Origin: Ruminococcus sp.
GTDB lineage: Bacteria; Bacillota; Clostridia; Oscillospirales; Ruminococcaceae
Assembly: GCA_020861185.1 (NCBI GenBank)
Contig: JAJBSV010000002.1
Span: 1 to 64,000 of the forward strand
Direction of reading: 5' to 3'
DNA length: 64,000 bases
Position numbers and translations under genes: made by a program. The notes under the pieces were generated by a model. That model was not told the DNA's origin, did no database searches, and saw only the letters and a list, made by a program, of their open reading frames with translations. Shown here piece after piece: positions 16,136 through 25,013 of this stretch; position 1 is the stretch's first letter, and each line of letters starts with the position of its first letter.

Positions 16136-17011
16136 TCAGCCTTTAACGCCGCTGAAAGCAACGCCCTCGAGAACGTACTTACGGAGAACCAGGAAGAGGA
16201 TTACAACAGGCATTACGAGCATGCAGGATGCCGCCATTGTCAGCTGATAATCCGCACCGGATTCGGTCTGGAATCTTACGAGTCCGATTGAAAGGACACG
16301 CATATTCGGGTCGTTGGTGACAAGCAAGGGCCAAAGGAAGGCGTTCCACGAGCTGATGAAGTTCAGTATCGCGATGGAAGCCAGACAGCTCTTGTTCATC
16401 GGAACCATTATCTTTGCCATGAACTTGAAATCACTGCACTTATCAACCTTTGCCGCGAGGTAAAGTTCATTCGGAACCTGCTCGAAGAACTGGCTCAGAA
16501 GATAGATATAGAATACGCTCGAGATATAAGGAACAATCATTGAGGCGTAAGAATCTATCCATCCCAAATTACTTACCGTCTGGTAGTTGGTGATGACAAG
16601 CATTTCGCCGGGAATCATAAGTGTTGCCATGAATATGGAGAACACAAGATTCTTTCCGGGGAAGTTAAGTCTCGAGAATGCAAACGCTGAAAGTGTTGAA
16701 GTGATAAGCACTCCGATTGTTGTGCAAACCGCAACGATGATTGTGTTCAGAAGATATCTTGCGAACGGTGCCGAGTTCCACGCCTCAACATAGTTTGACC
16801 ATTGCGGAATTGATGGGAAGAACACCGGCGGAATCGCATTCAGCTCCTGATAGGTCTTGAGACTCGAGAGAATCATGTAGAGGAACGGAAGCAAAGTCAT
16901 TGCGGCTCCCAAGATGAGCACAACATACTCTATAACCTTTGTTATCACAGCCGAAGGCTTCATCTTGATATGCTGTGAATGAGTTTTTTTAGTGGCTTTA
17001 GTCATTGTCAT
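16136..17011 (-). CDS. sugar ABC importer, permease (MalG type)
   Basis: 291-residue inner-membrane permease with six predicted membrane segments. The cytoplasmic coupling loop (NELYLAAKVDKCSDFKFMAKIMVP) fits the EAA loop of CUT1 sugar importers, with Ala-Ala kept but Lys-Val-Asp replacing the usual Ile-Asp-Gly. The C-terminus GVAFSGVKG is the usual MalG-type end. ATG 17011 has AAGGTGA upstream and overlaps the stop of the other permease gene by 4 bp. It pairs with that permease to form the channel. Confidence 0.9.
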   Translation of the reverse strand: MTMTKATKKTHSQHIKMKPSAVITKVIEYVVLILGAAMTLLPFLYMILSSLKTYQELNAIPPVFFPSIPQWSNYVEAWNSAPFARYLLNTIIVAVCTTIGVLITSTLSAFAFSRLNFPGKNLVFSIFMATLMIPGEMLVITNYQTVSNLGWIDSYASMIVPYISSVFYIYLLSQFFEQVPNELYLAAKVDKCSDFKFMAKIMVPMNKSCLASIAILNFISSWNAFLWPLLVTNDPNMRVLSIGLVRFQTESGADYQLTMAASCMLVMPVVILFLVLRKYVLEGVAFSGVKG

Positions 17012-17931
17012 TTGCTCTTCACCTTATCCCTATCTCTCGTGACATATCTTTCAATCATAGTGAAGACGAAGATAATCACGAACAGTACGACTGCTGCCGC
17101 CGCCGCAATACCGTAACGATAACTGTTGTAGAACTTCGAGTAAATGTAGTAAACAACCGTGATTGCGCTGTTTGCCGGTCCCGCACGGGTTCCTCCGAAC
17201 AGAGAGTAGACCTCATTATATACCTTGAATGCACTGATGAATCCCATCATGAATGCGTATACAATGATCGGTTTCATCTGAGGAACAGTGAGTTTGAAGA
17301 ACACACGCATCTTCGGAGTTGAATCCACTCTCGCCGCACGATAGATATCCTGCGGAATTGTCTGAAGCCCTGAGAGGAAGATAAGTATATTGAACGCAAG
17401 GCTCTTCCACACACTGAATATTATCAGAGCAGGCATGGCATATTTTATCTCATTCAGCCACCCTATCGATTCTATTCCAAAAACATTGAGAATACTATTG
17501 ATAAGACCATAGTTAGAGTTGAACATCCATCTCCATACCAAGCCGATAGCGATTACACTCGTTACATAAGGCAGGAAGTAGAGGGTCTGGAAGATTGCTT
17601 TTCCTCTTACTACGTCATTGATGAAAACTGCGATTATAAGAGAGAGAACAACTGAAATCGGAACTACAAAGATAACGTAGATACCGGTATTCTTGAGAGC
17701 CGCCAGGAATGTAGCGTCGGTGAAGAGCTCCTTGTAGTTCTCAAGGTTTATTGCCGTATATGTGCCCTTAACAAGGTTATAATCCTCCATAAAGCTCATC
17801 ATAAATGTCTTTATGAGCGGATAAATTGTGAACACGCACAATATAATGATTGACGGGAGAAGATAAAGGAAGCCTTTAAAGGGTCTCAGCTTTCTTCTGA
17901 CCGCATAAACGGGAGACGAATAATCTTTCAT
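17008..17931 (-). CDS. sugar ABC importer, permease (MalF type)
   Basis: 307-residue inner-membrane permease with six predicted membrane segments after a basic cytoplasmic N-terminus. The EAA-type loop reads IPQDIYRAARVDSTPKMRVF, as in CUT1 importers. It lies 16 bp after the ATPase gene with a strong GGGGAGG site before ATG 17931, and overlaps the next permease by 4 bp. The two permeases, the ATPase and the lipoprotein make a complete importer, so no outside ATPase is needed. Confidence 0.9.
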   Translation of the reverse strand: MKDYSSPVYAVRRKLRPFKGFLYLLPSIIILCVFTIYPLIKTFMMSFMEDYNLVKGTYTAINLENYKELFTDATFLAALKNTGIYVIFVVPISVVLSLIIAVFINDVVRGKAIFQTLYFLPYVTSVIAIGLVWRWMFNSNYGLINSILNVFGIESIGWLNEIKYAMPALIIFSVWKSLAFNILIFLSGLQTIPQDIYRAARVDSTPKMRVFFKLTVPQMKPIIVYAFMMGFISAFKVYNEVYSLFGGTRAGPANSAITVVYYIYSKFYNSYRYGIAAAAAVVLFVIIFVFTMIERYVTRDRDKVKSK

Positions 17932-17947
17932 ACTATCCCTCCCCTAT

Positions 17948-19012
17948 TTAAACTTTAGCGAGCGTCAGATTATCCTCGCCGAAAATCATAAGCTGGGAAG
18001 CTCTTACTCTGAATTTGAACTCACTTCCCTGAGAAAGTCTTTGGTCTGAATGAGTGAGAAGCCTAAACGGAGTTTCGCCCAAGGTGAAGAATACCTGAAG
18101 CTCACGACCCGTCATAAGAACTCTGTCAGCAGTTGCAGGAACGCCATCGTCACAGAGCTCAAAGTGCTCAGGGCGGATACCCATTCTGTATGTACCGTTA
18201 GGTATAGACGTAGTCTTGTCCGCAAAGTCTTCTCTTGCTCTCAGGAGGTTGCCGCCGAGGAAGACACCCTTGTCGGTGACTTCGCCGTCGAACATGTTAA
18301 TCTGAGGAGTGCCAAGGAAGTTCGCAACGAAGGTATTGACAGGATTAAGATACATATCCTGAGGCTTTTCAAACTGCTGAAGGACGCCTGCATCCATAAC
18401 TGCGATACGGTCGGAAATACTCATTGCTTCTTCCTGATCATGGGTTACGAAAATGGTTGTTATCTTGACTTCCTGCTGAATACGGCGGATTTCCTCACGG
18501 GTCTCCACTCTCAGTTTGGCGTCAAGATTCGACAAAGGCTCGTCCAATAAAAGAACCTGAGGCTCCTTGACCAAAGCACGCGCTATCGCAACTCTCTGCT
18601 GCTGACCGCCGGAAAGAGCCTTCGGCTTACGTCCGAGAAGACCTTCGAGGTGGACAACTTTAGCCATTGCCTCTGCACGTTCCTTCGCCTCTTTCTTAGG
18701 AACCTTTCGGTTGATTAGGGGGAACATTATGTTGTCGAGTACGCTCATATGGGGATACAAAGCGTAATTCTGGAATACGAGACCGATTTCTCTGTCCTCC
18801 GGAGGGATTCTCGTGACATCGGTATCGCCGAACAGGATTGTACCCTCCGTCGGGTCGGTAAGACCGGAGAGCATAAACAGCGTTGTTGACTTGCCGCAAC
18901 CGGACGGGCCCAGAAGACCGACCAGCTCGCCGCTCTCAACGTCAAGCGTGAGGCTGTCAACAGCTTTAAAATCACCATACTTTTTGGTTAGACCTTGGAT
19001 TGAAATTTTCAT
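17948..19012 (-). CDS. sugar ABC importer, ATPase (MsmK/UgpC type)
   Basis: 354-residue ATPase that powers the importer. Walker A GPSGCGKST, signature LSGGQQQRVAIARAL, Walker B LLLDEPLSNLDAKLR and H-loop THDQEEAM are intact. The C-terminal 110 residues form the regulatory TOBE-type domain seen in CUT1 ATPases, which in relatives lets one ATPase serve several importers. First gene of the operon; AGAGGTG precedes the ATG. Having the ATPase encoded inside the operon is less common in Firmicutes, where it is often shared and unlinked. Confidence 0.92.
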   Translation of the reverse strand: MKISIQGLTKKYGDFKAVDSLTLDVESGELVGLLGPSGCGKSTTLFMLSGLTDPTEGTILFGDTDVTRIPPEDREIGLVFQNYALYPHMSVLDNIMFPLINRKVPKKEAKERAEAMAKVVHLEGLLGRKPKALSGGQQQRVAIARALVKEPQVLLLDEPLSNLDAKLRVETREEIRRIQQEVKITTIFVTHDQEEAMSISDRIAVMDAGVLQQFEKPQDMYLNPVNTFVANFLGTPQINMFDGEVTDKGVFLGGNLLRAREDFADKTTSIPNGTYRMGIRPEHFELCDDGVPATADRVLMTGRELQVFFTLGETPFRLLTHSDQRLSQGSEFKFRVRASQLMIFGEDNLTLAKV

Positions 19013-19075
19013 TCAAGCACCTCTTATACACCGCTGATTTTTATCATATGTCGGAAACCGGTCATTGACACAATA

Positions 19076-19104
19076 ATAATACTCTTTTGGGGGTTAAATC
19101 TCAA
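19076..19104 (-). promoter_or_regulatory. promoter of the sugar ABC operon
   Basis: Minus strand TTGAGA, 17-bp spacer, TATTAT; expected start of transcription near 19069, a leader of about 57 nt. Confidence 0.6.
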
Positions 19105-19109
19105 CTGCA

Positions 19110-19137
19110 GTCCGGTTAAGAATATGTTAAATCGGAC
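19110..19137. promoter_or_regulatory. imperfect inverted repeat next to the ABC promoter
   Basis: GTCCGGTTAA and TTAAATCGGAC form an imperfect inverted repeat (7-bp gap) ending 5 bp upstream of the -35 box. It could be the site of a sugar-responsive regulator. The rest of the 374-nt gap 19013-19386 holds the leader, the pnp terminator and about 200 nt in which I see nothing. Confidence 0.4.
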
Positions 19138-19340
19138 CGGCAAGTATAAACAACTGTTCCCTGCCAACTGTTATCTTCTTCTGATGATATAATACAGGTT
19201 CCGAAGGAATCCTTCAAACCATGGTGAAATTTAAATGTCGATTTGGTGACTCGATAGGTATATTATATCCCTTATTTCGTCACTTGTCAACCACCGAATT
19301 CTCATTAAATTTTAAAATCCGATTTTTCGTGGAAATCAAG

Positions 19341-19384
19341 AAAAATGCACAGCACTTGTTGCCAAGCACTGTGCATTATTTTAA
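19341..19384 (-). terminator. terminator of pnp
   Basis: ATGCACAGTGCTTG and CAAGTGCTGTGCAT on the minus strand form a 14-nt stem with a 4-nt loop, followed by TTTTTC. Confidence 0.85.
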
Positions 19385-19386
19385 TA

Positions 19387-21528
19387 TCAGTCTTTCTTCT
19401 GAGCTCTCTTTGCGGCGAGGTCGACAAGTGCGTCCTTGCGGCTGAGGTTCAGTCTGCCCTGATCGTCGATTTCGATAACCTTGACGAGGATTTCATCGCC
19501 GATGGAAACAACGTCCTCGACCTTGTTTACTCTCTGCATATCAAGCTTGGAGATGTGAACAAGACCGTCCTTGCCGGGAGCAATCTCGACGAATGCGCCG
19601 AAGTTCATGATTCTTACAACCTTGCCCTTGTAGATAGAGCCGATTTCGGGGTCGAAGGCAATGGTATTGATGACGGAGATAGCCGCCTTTGCCTTGTCGA
19701 GGTCGAGACCGGAGACGAACACGTTGCCGTCGTCGTTGATATCAATCTTGACGTCGTAATCGGCAGAAATCTTCTGGATGACCTTTCCGCCGGAGCCGAT
19801 GACTTCACGAATCTTGTCAACGGGAACCTTGGTGGTAAGCATCTTGGGAGCATACTTCGAAACCTGAGGTCTCGGAGCGTCGATAGCCTTTGCCATAATC
19901 TCATCAAGGATATAATCTCTTGCCTTGTGAGTCTTGGCAAATGCTTCCTCGATAATGTCGTAAGTAAGACCGTCAACCTTGATATCTACCTGGATTGCGG
20001 TTATACCCTTGTGGGTTCCGCCGACCTTGAAGTCCATATCGCCGAAGAAGTCTTCGAGACCCTGAATGTCTACCATAGTAGCGAACGAGCCGTCTTCCTT
20101 GGTGATAAGACCGCAGGAGATACCGGCTACGGGAGCCTTTATCGGAACACCGGCGTCCATAAGCGCCAATGTTGAGCCGCAGATGGAGCCCTGTGAAGTG
20201 GAGCCGTTGGAGGAAAGAACCTCGGAAACCACTCTTATGGCATACGGGAATTCTTCAACGGAAGGAAGAACCGGAACGAGAGCCTTTTCAGCCAAAGCAC
20301 CGTGACCGATTTCACGACGTCCGGGTCCACGGGAAGCCTTGGTCTCGCCTACCGAGTAGGACGGGAAGTTGTACTGGTGCATATATCTCTTCTCGGTCTC
20401 TTCATCAAGACCGTCAAGCTTCTGGCACTCGCTTACGGGAGCCAGAGTTGCGATTGAAAGAACCTGAGTCTGTCCACGGGTGAAGAGTCCTGAGCCGTGA
20501 ACTCTCGGGAGAAGACCGACTTCCGCCGCCAGAGGACGAATCTGGTCGAGGCTTCTTCCGTCGACACGCTTGCCCTCATAGAGCCAGTTACGGACAATCT
20601 TCTTCTGGAGCTTATAGATGCACTCGTCGATCATTGCAATCTGCTCGGGATACTGCTCGTCATACTTTTCATGGATGGCATCCTTGATGGGCTGGAGTCT
20701 TGCTTCTCTTACGTTCTTGTCGTCGGTGTCGAGAGCGACCTTTACGTCCTCAGCCGCCATCTCCTCGATAGCGTCAAAGAGGTCGTGGTCAACCTCCATG
20801 GACTCAAACTCGAACTTCGGCTTGCCGATTTCAGCCTTGATTTCGTTGATGAATGCGACCATCTTCTTGATTTCCTTGTGTCCGGTCTTGATGGCGTTGA
20901 GCATAGTCTCGTCGTCGACCTCGTCGGCGCCGGCTTCAATCATAACGATTTTCTCCATGGTTCCGGCAACAGTGAGGTTAAGATGATTTCTTGAGCGCTG
21001 TTCAAGAGTCGGATTGAGGACGATTTCGCCGTCAACAAGACCTACGCTGATGCCTGCAATCGGTCCTGCCCACGGAATATCCGAGATGGAAAGAGCGATT
21101 GAGGTTGCGAGCATACCTGTGATTTCAGGTGAGCAATCGGGGTCAACCGACATAACGGTCATTACAACGGTTACGTCGTTACGCATGTCCTTCGGGAACA
21201 AAGGACGAATCGGGCGGTCAACCATTCTTGAGGTAAGAATAGCCTTCTCGGAAGGCTTGCCTTCTCTCTTTGTGAAGGAGCCGGGGATTCTTCCTACCGA
21301 ATAGAGCTTCTCCTCGTAATCAACGGAAAGCGGGAAGAAGTCGATGCCGTCTCTCGGCTTGACCGAGGCGGTTACGTTAGCCATGACTACGGTTTCGCCG
21401 TAGGTGACCCAGCAGGAGCCGTTTGCTAATTCGCTGGTCTTGCCTACCTCAACGGTGAGGGGGCGTCCGGCGAATGTGGTTTCGCACTTTCTGTACTTGT
21501 CAAGCTTCTTGAGTTCTGACATTGCCAT
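19387..21528 (-). CDS. pnp: polyribonucleotide nucleotidyltransferase (PNPase)
   Basis: 713-residue 3'-5' phosphorolytic exoribonuclease that degrades mRNA. Two RNase PH-like domains are separated by a helical domain; the second carries SQGSICGSTLALMDAG and the GISCGLI segment, then a KH domain (EVIGSGGKVIQKI, about 570) and a C-terminal S1 domain (GKVVRIMNFGAFVEI). Length and order match trimeric PNPases. AAGGAGG precedes the ATG. It follows rpsO, the classical arrangement, but a terminator and a long leader hairpin separate the two, which suggests expression controlled at the leader. Confidence 0.96.
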   Translation of the reverse strand: MAMSELKKLDKYRKCETTFAGRPLTVEVGKTSELANGSCWVTYGETVVMANVTASVKPRDGIDFFPLSVDYEEKLYSVGRIPGSFTKREGKPSEKAILTSRMVDRPIRPLFPKDMRNDVTVVMTVMSVDPDCSPEITGMLATSIALSISDIPWAGPIAGISVGLVDGEIVLNPTLEQRSRNHLNLTVAGTMEKIVMIEAGADEVDDETMLNAIKTGHKEIKKMVAFINEIKAEIGKPKFEFESMEVDHDLFDAIEEMAAEDVKVALDTDDKNVREARLQPIKDAIHEKYDEQYPEQIAMIDECIYKLQKKIVRNWLYEGKRVDGRSLDQIRPLAAEVGLLPRVHGSGLFTRGQTQVLSIATLAPVSECQKLDGLDEETEKRYMHQYNFPSYSVGETKASRGPGRREIGHGALAEKALVPVLPSVEEFPYAIRVVSEVLSSNGSTSQGSICGSTLALMDAGVPIKAPVAGISCGLITKEDGSFATMVDIQGLEDFFGDMDFKVGGTHKGITAIQVDIKVDGLTYDIIEEAFAKTHKARDYILDEIMAKAIDAPRPQVSKYAPKMLTTKVPVDKIREVIGSGGKVIQKISADYDVKIDINDDGNVFVSGLDLDKAKAAISVINTIAFDPEIGSIYKGKVVRIMNFGAFVEIAPGKDGLVHISKLDMQRVNKVEDVVSIGDEILVKVIEIDDQGRLNLSRKDALVDLAAKRAQKKD

Positions 21529-21572
21529 AGTGTAATATCCTCCTTAAAAATAGGTTTTTATATTTTCAAGCG

Positions 21573-21638
21573 GATGTTTTAGCAATAAGTTAAGGCTTTT
21601 GTTCTCCAAAGGACTTAACTTATTACTAAAAAACATCG
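21573..21638 (-). promoter_or_regulatory. long hairpin in the pnp leader
   Basis: Arms 21573-21594 and 21614-21638 pair over about 22 bp (one G-U pair, a 2-nt bulge), and CTTTTG/CAAAGG inside the 19-nt loop may extend the stem. It lies 45-110 nt upstream of the pnp ATG and lacks a terminal T-run. In E. coli a comparable pnp leader stem is cut by RNase III in PNPase autocontrol; the same use here is inference. Confidence 0.6.
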
Positions 21639-21675
21639 CCTGTCAATACAATTTCATGTTTCTCAAGACTTATTC

Positions 21676-21718
21676 AAAGGGCAGTAAGCCGCTCGAGAAA
21701 GCCGCTACTGCCCTATGA
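21676..21718 (-). terminator. terminator of rpsO
   Basis: AGGGCAGTA and TACTGCCCT pair around a second inner stem (GCGGCT-type), followed by TTTG. It lies 9 bases after the rpsO stop; some readthrough into pnp is possible. Confidence 0.65.
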
Positions 21719-21726
21719 GTCGTGAT

Positions 21727-21993
21727 TTACTTTCTCAAGCCGAGCTTTTCAACGATTTCGCGGTAGCGGTTGACATCCTTCTTCTTGAGATAGTTGAGAA
21801 GGTTACGTCTCTTACCTACCATCTTGAGAAGTCCTCTTCTTGAGTGGTGGTCGTTCTTGTTCGCCTTGAGATGCTCGGTGAGGTCGGCGATTCTCTTGGT
21901 GAGAATTGCAATCTGGACCTCGGGTGAGCCGGTGTCGGTCTCGGACAGTCTGTTAGCCTCAATAATTGCGGCTTTTTCTTCTTTTCTGAGCAT
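21727..21993 (-). CDS. rpsO: 30S ribosomal protein S15
   Basis: 88-residue S15, the normal length, which binds 16S rRNA at an early step of small-subunit assembly. The sequence is typical: [15 protein letters not shown], the [19 protein letters not shown] rRNA-binding segment and [17 protein letters not shown]. The open frame extends 35 codons upstream, but AAGAGGT lies just before ATG 21993, where S15 normally begins. S15 commonly represses its own mRNA through the leader; the leader here is about 130 nt and could serve that purpose, but I cannot assign a known motif. Confidence 0.96.
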   Translation of the reverse strand: MLRKEEKAAIIEANRLSETDTGSPEVQIAILTKRIADLTEHLKANKNDHHSRRGLLKMVGKRRNLLNYLKKKDVNRYREIVEKLGLRK

Positions 21994-22126
21994 TTGTAAT
22001 ACCTCTTTCAATTTATTTTTCCGTAAACATAGATAACGGCAGGTATCTCTCCCCTTTGGGGCTGAATCCGCTATCCGAGTCTGCGGTATTGTCCGCACAG
22101 ATTATTTCTCCTGCACAGACTGATAT

Positions 22127-22155
22127 ATGTTATCACAAAATTTCCGATTTGTAAA
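22127..22155 (-). promoter_or_regulatory. possible promoter of rpsO
   Basis: Minus strand TTTACA, 17-bp spacer, TAACAT. The -10 is only a moderate match. Between it and rpsO the leader carries several GC-rich arms. Confidence 0.4.
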
Positions 22156-22218
22156 GGGGTTTGGGGCGAGTTTTGAAAATTTTTTTGGGAACCGGAAGAA
22201 AGTTTTTTCAAAAAAGCC

Positions 22219-22247
22219 TTGACAAATCATCTTGGGTGTGTTATTAT
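22219..22247 (+). promoter_or_regulatory. promoter of the initiator tRNA gene
   Basis: TTGACA, 17-bp spacer, TATTAT. A short leader hairpin GGGGC-GAGA-GCCCC at 22261-22274 precedes the tRNA. Confidence 0.8.
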
Positions 22248-22285
22248 AAGTAACGCATTCGGGGCGAGAGCCCCTTGTGATATAT

Positions 22286-22361
<76 letters not shown>

Positions 22362-22367
22362 GAAAAA

Positions 22368-22400
22368 ATCCCGGATTGATTTCAATCCGGGATTTTTTGT
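22368..22400 (+). terminator. terminator of the tRNA gene
   Basis: ATCCCGGATTGA and TCAATCCGGGAT form a 12-bp perfect stem followed by TTTTTG. Confidence 0.9.
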
Positions 22401-22463
22401 TATTCCCCGAGATTTTGATCTCGTAATATCAGGATAAGTCAATATCCGTCTTTCTATCGGTCA

Positions 22464-22492
22464 TTGAATTTTGGCTTGGCATATAGTATAAT
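22464..22492 (+). promoter_or_regulatory. promoter of the GH43 gene
   Basis: TTGAAT, 17-bp spacer, TATAAT. It overlaps the longest open frame and so supports the ATG at 22524. Confidence 0.7.
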
Positions 22493-22523
22493 TTTACTAT
22501 CACCTTTTGAAAGGAACATCAAA

Positions 22524-24095
22524 ATGAAGAAAAGGATAATCAGCCTTATGACAACAGCTACTATTCTCGGCGCAACCCTTACCGGCTGCGGCAGTGCAAC
22601 AGCATCTGACTTTACTATTTCGAAGAATCTTGTCGACACCGAGGAGCTCGGCTACAGCGTCGGAGACACTTTGGCAGAAGCAAACAAGTATGTCGGCGAG
22701 AACAACCCGACTTCATCGGTCACCTTCTTTGCCGACCCGACCTCGGTTGAGTATAACGGCAGGCTCTATGTCTACGGCACGAACGACAGCGAACAGTACG
22801 AAGCCGGAACCGGAAACGACGAAAACACCTACGGCTCAATCGGCTCACTTGTCTGCTACTCCACCGACGACATGGTGAACTGGACGTATGAGTGCACCAT
22901 CGAGGTCACCGAAATCGCGACGTGGGCGGGATGCAGTTGGGCGCCGTCGATTGTTTCGCGAGAAACTTCGAATGGCAAGACGGAATTCTTCCTCTACTTT
23001 GCGAACGGTGGAAGCGGCATAGGAGTTCTCAAGTCCGACTCCCCCACCGGTCCTTGGGAAGACCCCATCGGCGAGGCTCTGATAAGTCCGACCACAGGCG
23101 CACTTGCCGATGACCCTGTTTACTGGTGCTTTGACCCGGGAGTCGTTATCGACGATGACGGCGTGGGATGGCTCGCATTCGGCGGCGGAAGTGCCATGCA
23201 CGACGACGAGGGCGGAATGTACACCGGCAACTGTCGGATTGTTAGATTAGGTGAGGACATGGTTTCTCTCGACAGCGAGATAACAAAAGTAAACGCTGTA
23301 TACCACTTCGAGGCAAACGAGCTGAATTATATTAACGGCACCTATGTATTGACCTACTGCTCGAACTATGAGGACAGGTACAAATGGGATTCCTACGATT
23401 CGGACGAGGAGGCTCCGACCACCTGCTCGATGGTCTATATGACTTCGACCGATCCTCTCAACCCGGACAGCTGGGTTTACGGCGGCGAATATCTTTTGAA
23501 CCCGTCAAAATACGGCTTCTCGTTCAGCAACAACCACTCCCATCTCCAGAAGTTCGGGAACACATACTATATCTTATATCAGACGGTAATGCTTCTTGAC
23601 AATATGAGTTCCACTGCAAGCGGTTACAGGAGCATCGGAGTTGATGTTATTGAAGTCGACGAGGAAACCGTCACCATCTCCCCTGCCACCATGACAAGAG
23701 AAGGCGTATGCCAGCTCAAAGATTTAGATGCTTTTGAAGTGAATCAAGCGGAGACTGCCGTCACTACCGCGGGAATCACCTATTACACGAGTGAAGACAG
23801 GACGTTTATCACAAATATCTCCGACGGCGATTGGTCTGCAGTATCGTCGGTCGATTTCGGAAACGGTGCCAACGCCTTTGCGGCTACCGTAAGAGGAAAA
23901 GGCATCATCGAGATAAGGCTTGATTCTGTAGATGGCGAGATTGTCGGAAATGTGCAATTCGAGACAGGGAGCGACTTTCAGACGATTGCGTGCAATCTTG
24001 ACAAGACCGTTTCGGGAACACACGATTTATACTTCGTTTTCGGAGGGAGCTTTGTGTTTGACGAATGGCAGTTTGCATATATCGAAGCCGAATAA
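22524..24095 (+). CDS. GH43 lipoprotein with CBM6-like domain
   Basis: 523-residue surface glycosidase. A signal peptide with lipobox LTGCGS (Cys22) anchors it outside. The GH43 five-bladed propeller has its three acidic residues in FFADPTSV (Asp71), WCFDPGVVIDDDG (Asp204) and HFEANELNY (Glu263). The last 125 residues look like a carbohydrate-binding module of family 6 (ending in DLYFVFGGSFVFDEWQFAYIE). Family members act on arabinoxylan or arabinan; the substrate is inferred only at that level. AAAGGA precedes ATG 22524. It stands alone, between tRNA and exporter genes. Confidence 0.88.
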   Translation: MKKRIISLMTTATILGATLTGCGSATASDFTISKNLVDTEELGYSVGDTLAEANKYVGENNPTSSVTFFADPTSVEYNGRLYVYGTNDSEQYEAGTGNDENTYGSIGSLVCYSTDDMVNWTYECTIEVTEIATWAGCSWAPSIVSRETSNGKTEFFLYFANGGSGIGVLKSDSPTGPWEDPIGEALISPTTGALADDPVYWCFDPGVVIDDDGVGWLAFGGGSAMHDDEGGMYTGNCRIVRLGEDMVSLDSEITKVNAVYHFEANELNYINGTYVLTYCSNYEDRYKWDSYDSDEEAPTTCSMVYMTSTDPLNPDSWVYGGEYLLNPSKYGFSFSNNHSHLQKFGNTYYILYQTVMLLDNMSSTASGYRSIGVDVIEVDEETVTISPATMTREGVCQLKDLDAFEVNQAETAVTTAGITYYTSEDRTFITNISDGDWSAVSSVDFGNGANAFAATVRGKGIIEIRLDSVDGEIVGNVQFETGSDFQTIACNLDKTVSGTHDLYFVFGGSFVFDEWQFAYIEAE

Positions 24096-24103
24096 TTTGT
24101 GCA

Positions 24104-24143
24104 AAAAAGCAGGGACACCGCACTATGCGATGTCCCTTTTGCT
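24104..24143. terminator. bidirectional terminator between GH43 and a membrane-protein gene
   Basis: GGGACACCGC and GCGATGTCCC form the stem core, with A- and T-rich flanks on both sides, so convergent transcripts can both end here. Confidence 0.75.
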
Positions 24144-24149
24144 ATGAGC

Positions 24150-24935
24150 TTATTTCTTTTTATTGTCTTTCTTAGCTTTCTTTTTCTTCTGATTCTGATA
24201 AGGATAAGGGCTCATCTGAGCTTTTTCTCTCTTGTCGTCAAGGATGAAGCCGTAAATCGTGAGAACAGCGAAGACGACAAATCCGATTCCCGCAGGGACA
24301 GCTACGCACCAATAAGGAATGGTGTCGGAGGCTTCGGGCAGAGCCTGAATCTTGAGGGTATAGCCGAGAGCTGTGCCGCTCAAGCCCATTGCCGAAAGAC
24401 CTTCGGTGAAGAGCTCCTCCTCGGACGAGGTCATTGTCTTGAAGCGTCCCGTTATCTCGACGATACTGCCCTGATAGCCCGCATCCGGGTCGGCGGCATA
24501 TTCGAGATAGGCGTCTATGACCTCCTGAATCTCATCATCACCGCGCTTGTCAGCCTGGACAAGAGTTGCAACCTGTTCTCCGTCGATATCGAGATACATG
24601 ACATAGTAGTAATAGGTTGCGGCGTCCTCGGTGGCGGCGATATAGCCGATTTGCGCCAGGAACTTATAAGCACTGCCGGTTACATACTGGTCGGTAAGGT
24701 CGTAGGTAAGCGTTACATCCGAAAGAGCTATGACGTTTTCTGCCGTCTTGACATTGCTGTAGATAGTTCCGATGGTTGCCGCAGTCGGCAGAAATGCAAC
24801 AAGGCATATGATAGCCGCAATCAGAAGTATATAGATAGTCTTCCCGGAGAGGAACCGCTTCAGCTTGGTGTCCTCAGTCGGGGCATATTCTTCTTTAACT
24901 TCGTAGGTTTCGTTATTTCCGTCTAAAATACTCAT
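24150..24935 (-). CDS. two-span membrane protein of unknown function
   Basis: Not recognised. 261 residues: an acidic N-terminus of about 40, a membrane segment (IYILLIAAIICLVAFLPTAA), an external domain of about 150 residues containing a Tyr-rich strand (AATYYYYVMYLDIDG), a second membrane segment (WCVAVPAGIGFVVFAVLTIY), and a highly basic cytoplasmic tail rich in Lys. GGAGGAC before ATG 24935 decides the start; the frame could begin 11 codons earlier. It follows the second heterodimeric ABC exporter by 78 bp in the same direction and may be an accessory of it, though that is only positional. Confidence 0.65.
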   Translation of the reverse strand: MSILDGNNETYEVKEEYAPTEDTKLKRFLSGKTIYILLIAAIICLVAFLPTAATIGTIYSNVKTAENVIALSDVTLTYDLTDQYVTGSAYKFLAQIGYIAATEDAATYYYYVMYLDIDGEQVATLVQADKRGDDEIQEVIDAYLEYAADPDAGYQGSIVEITGRFKTMTSSEEELFTEGLSAMGLSGTALGYTLKIQALPEASDTIPYWCVAVPAGIGFVVFAVLTIYGFILDDKREKAQMSPYPYQNQKKKKAKKDNKKK

Positions 24936-25013
24936 TTTATGTCCTCCATGACATGGGTTCTGCGGCAAGCCGCCAACAACTAACGAAAATTATAGCACAT
25001 TACTTCGTCCACG

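Noticed and set aside
21573-21638. The pnp leader hairpin as a mobile element or terminator
   Set aside because: No flanking duplication, no T-run, and the rpsO terminator is a separate structure further upstream; a leader stem is the simpler reading.
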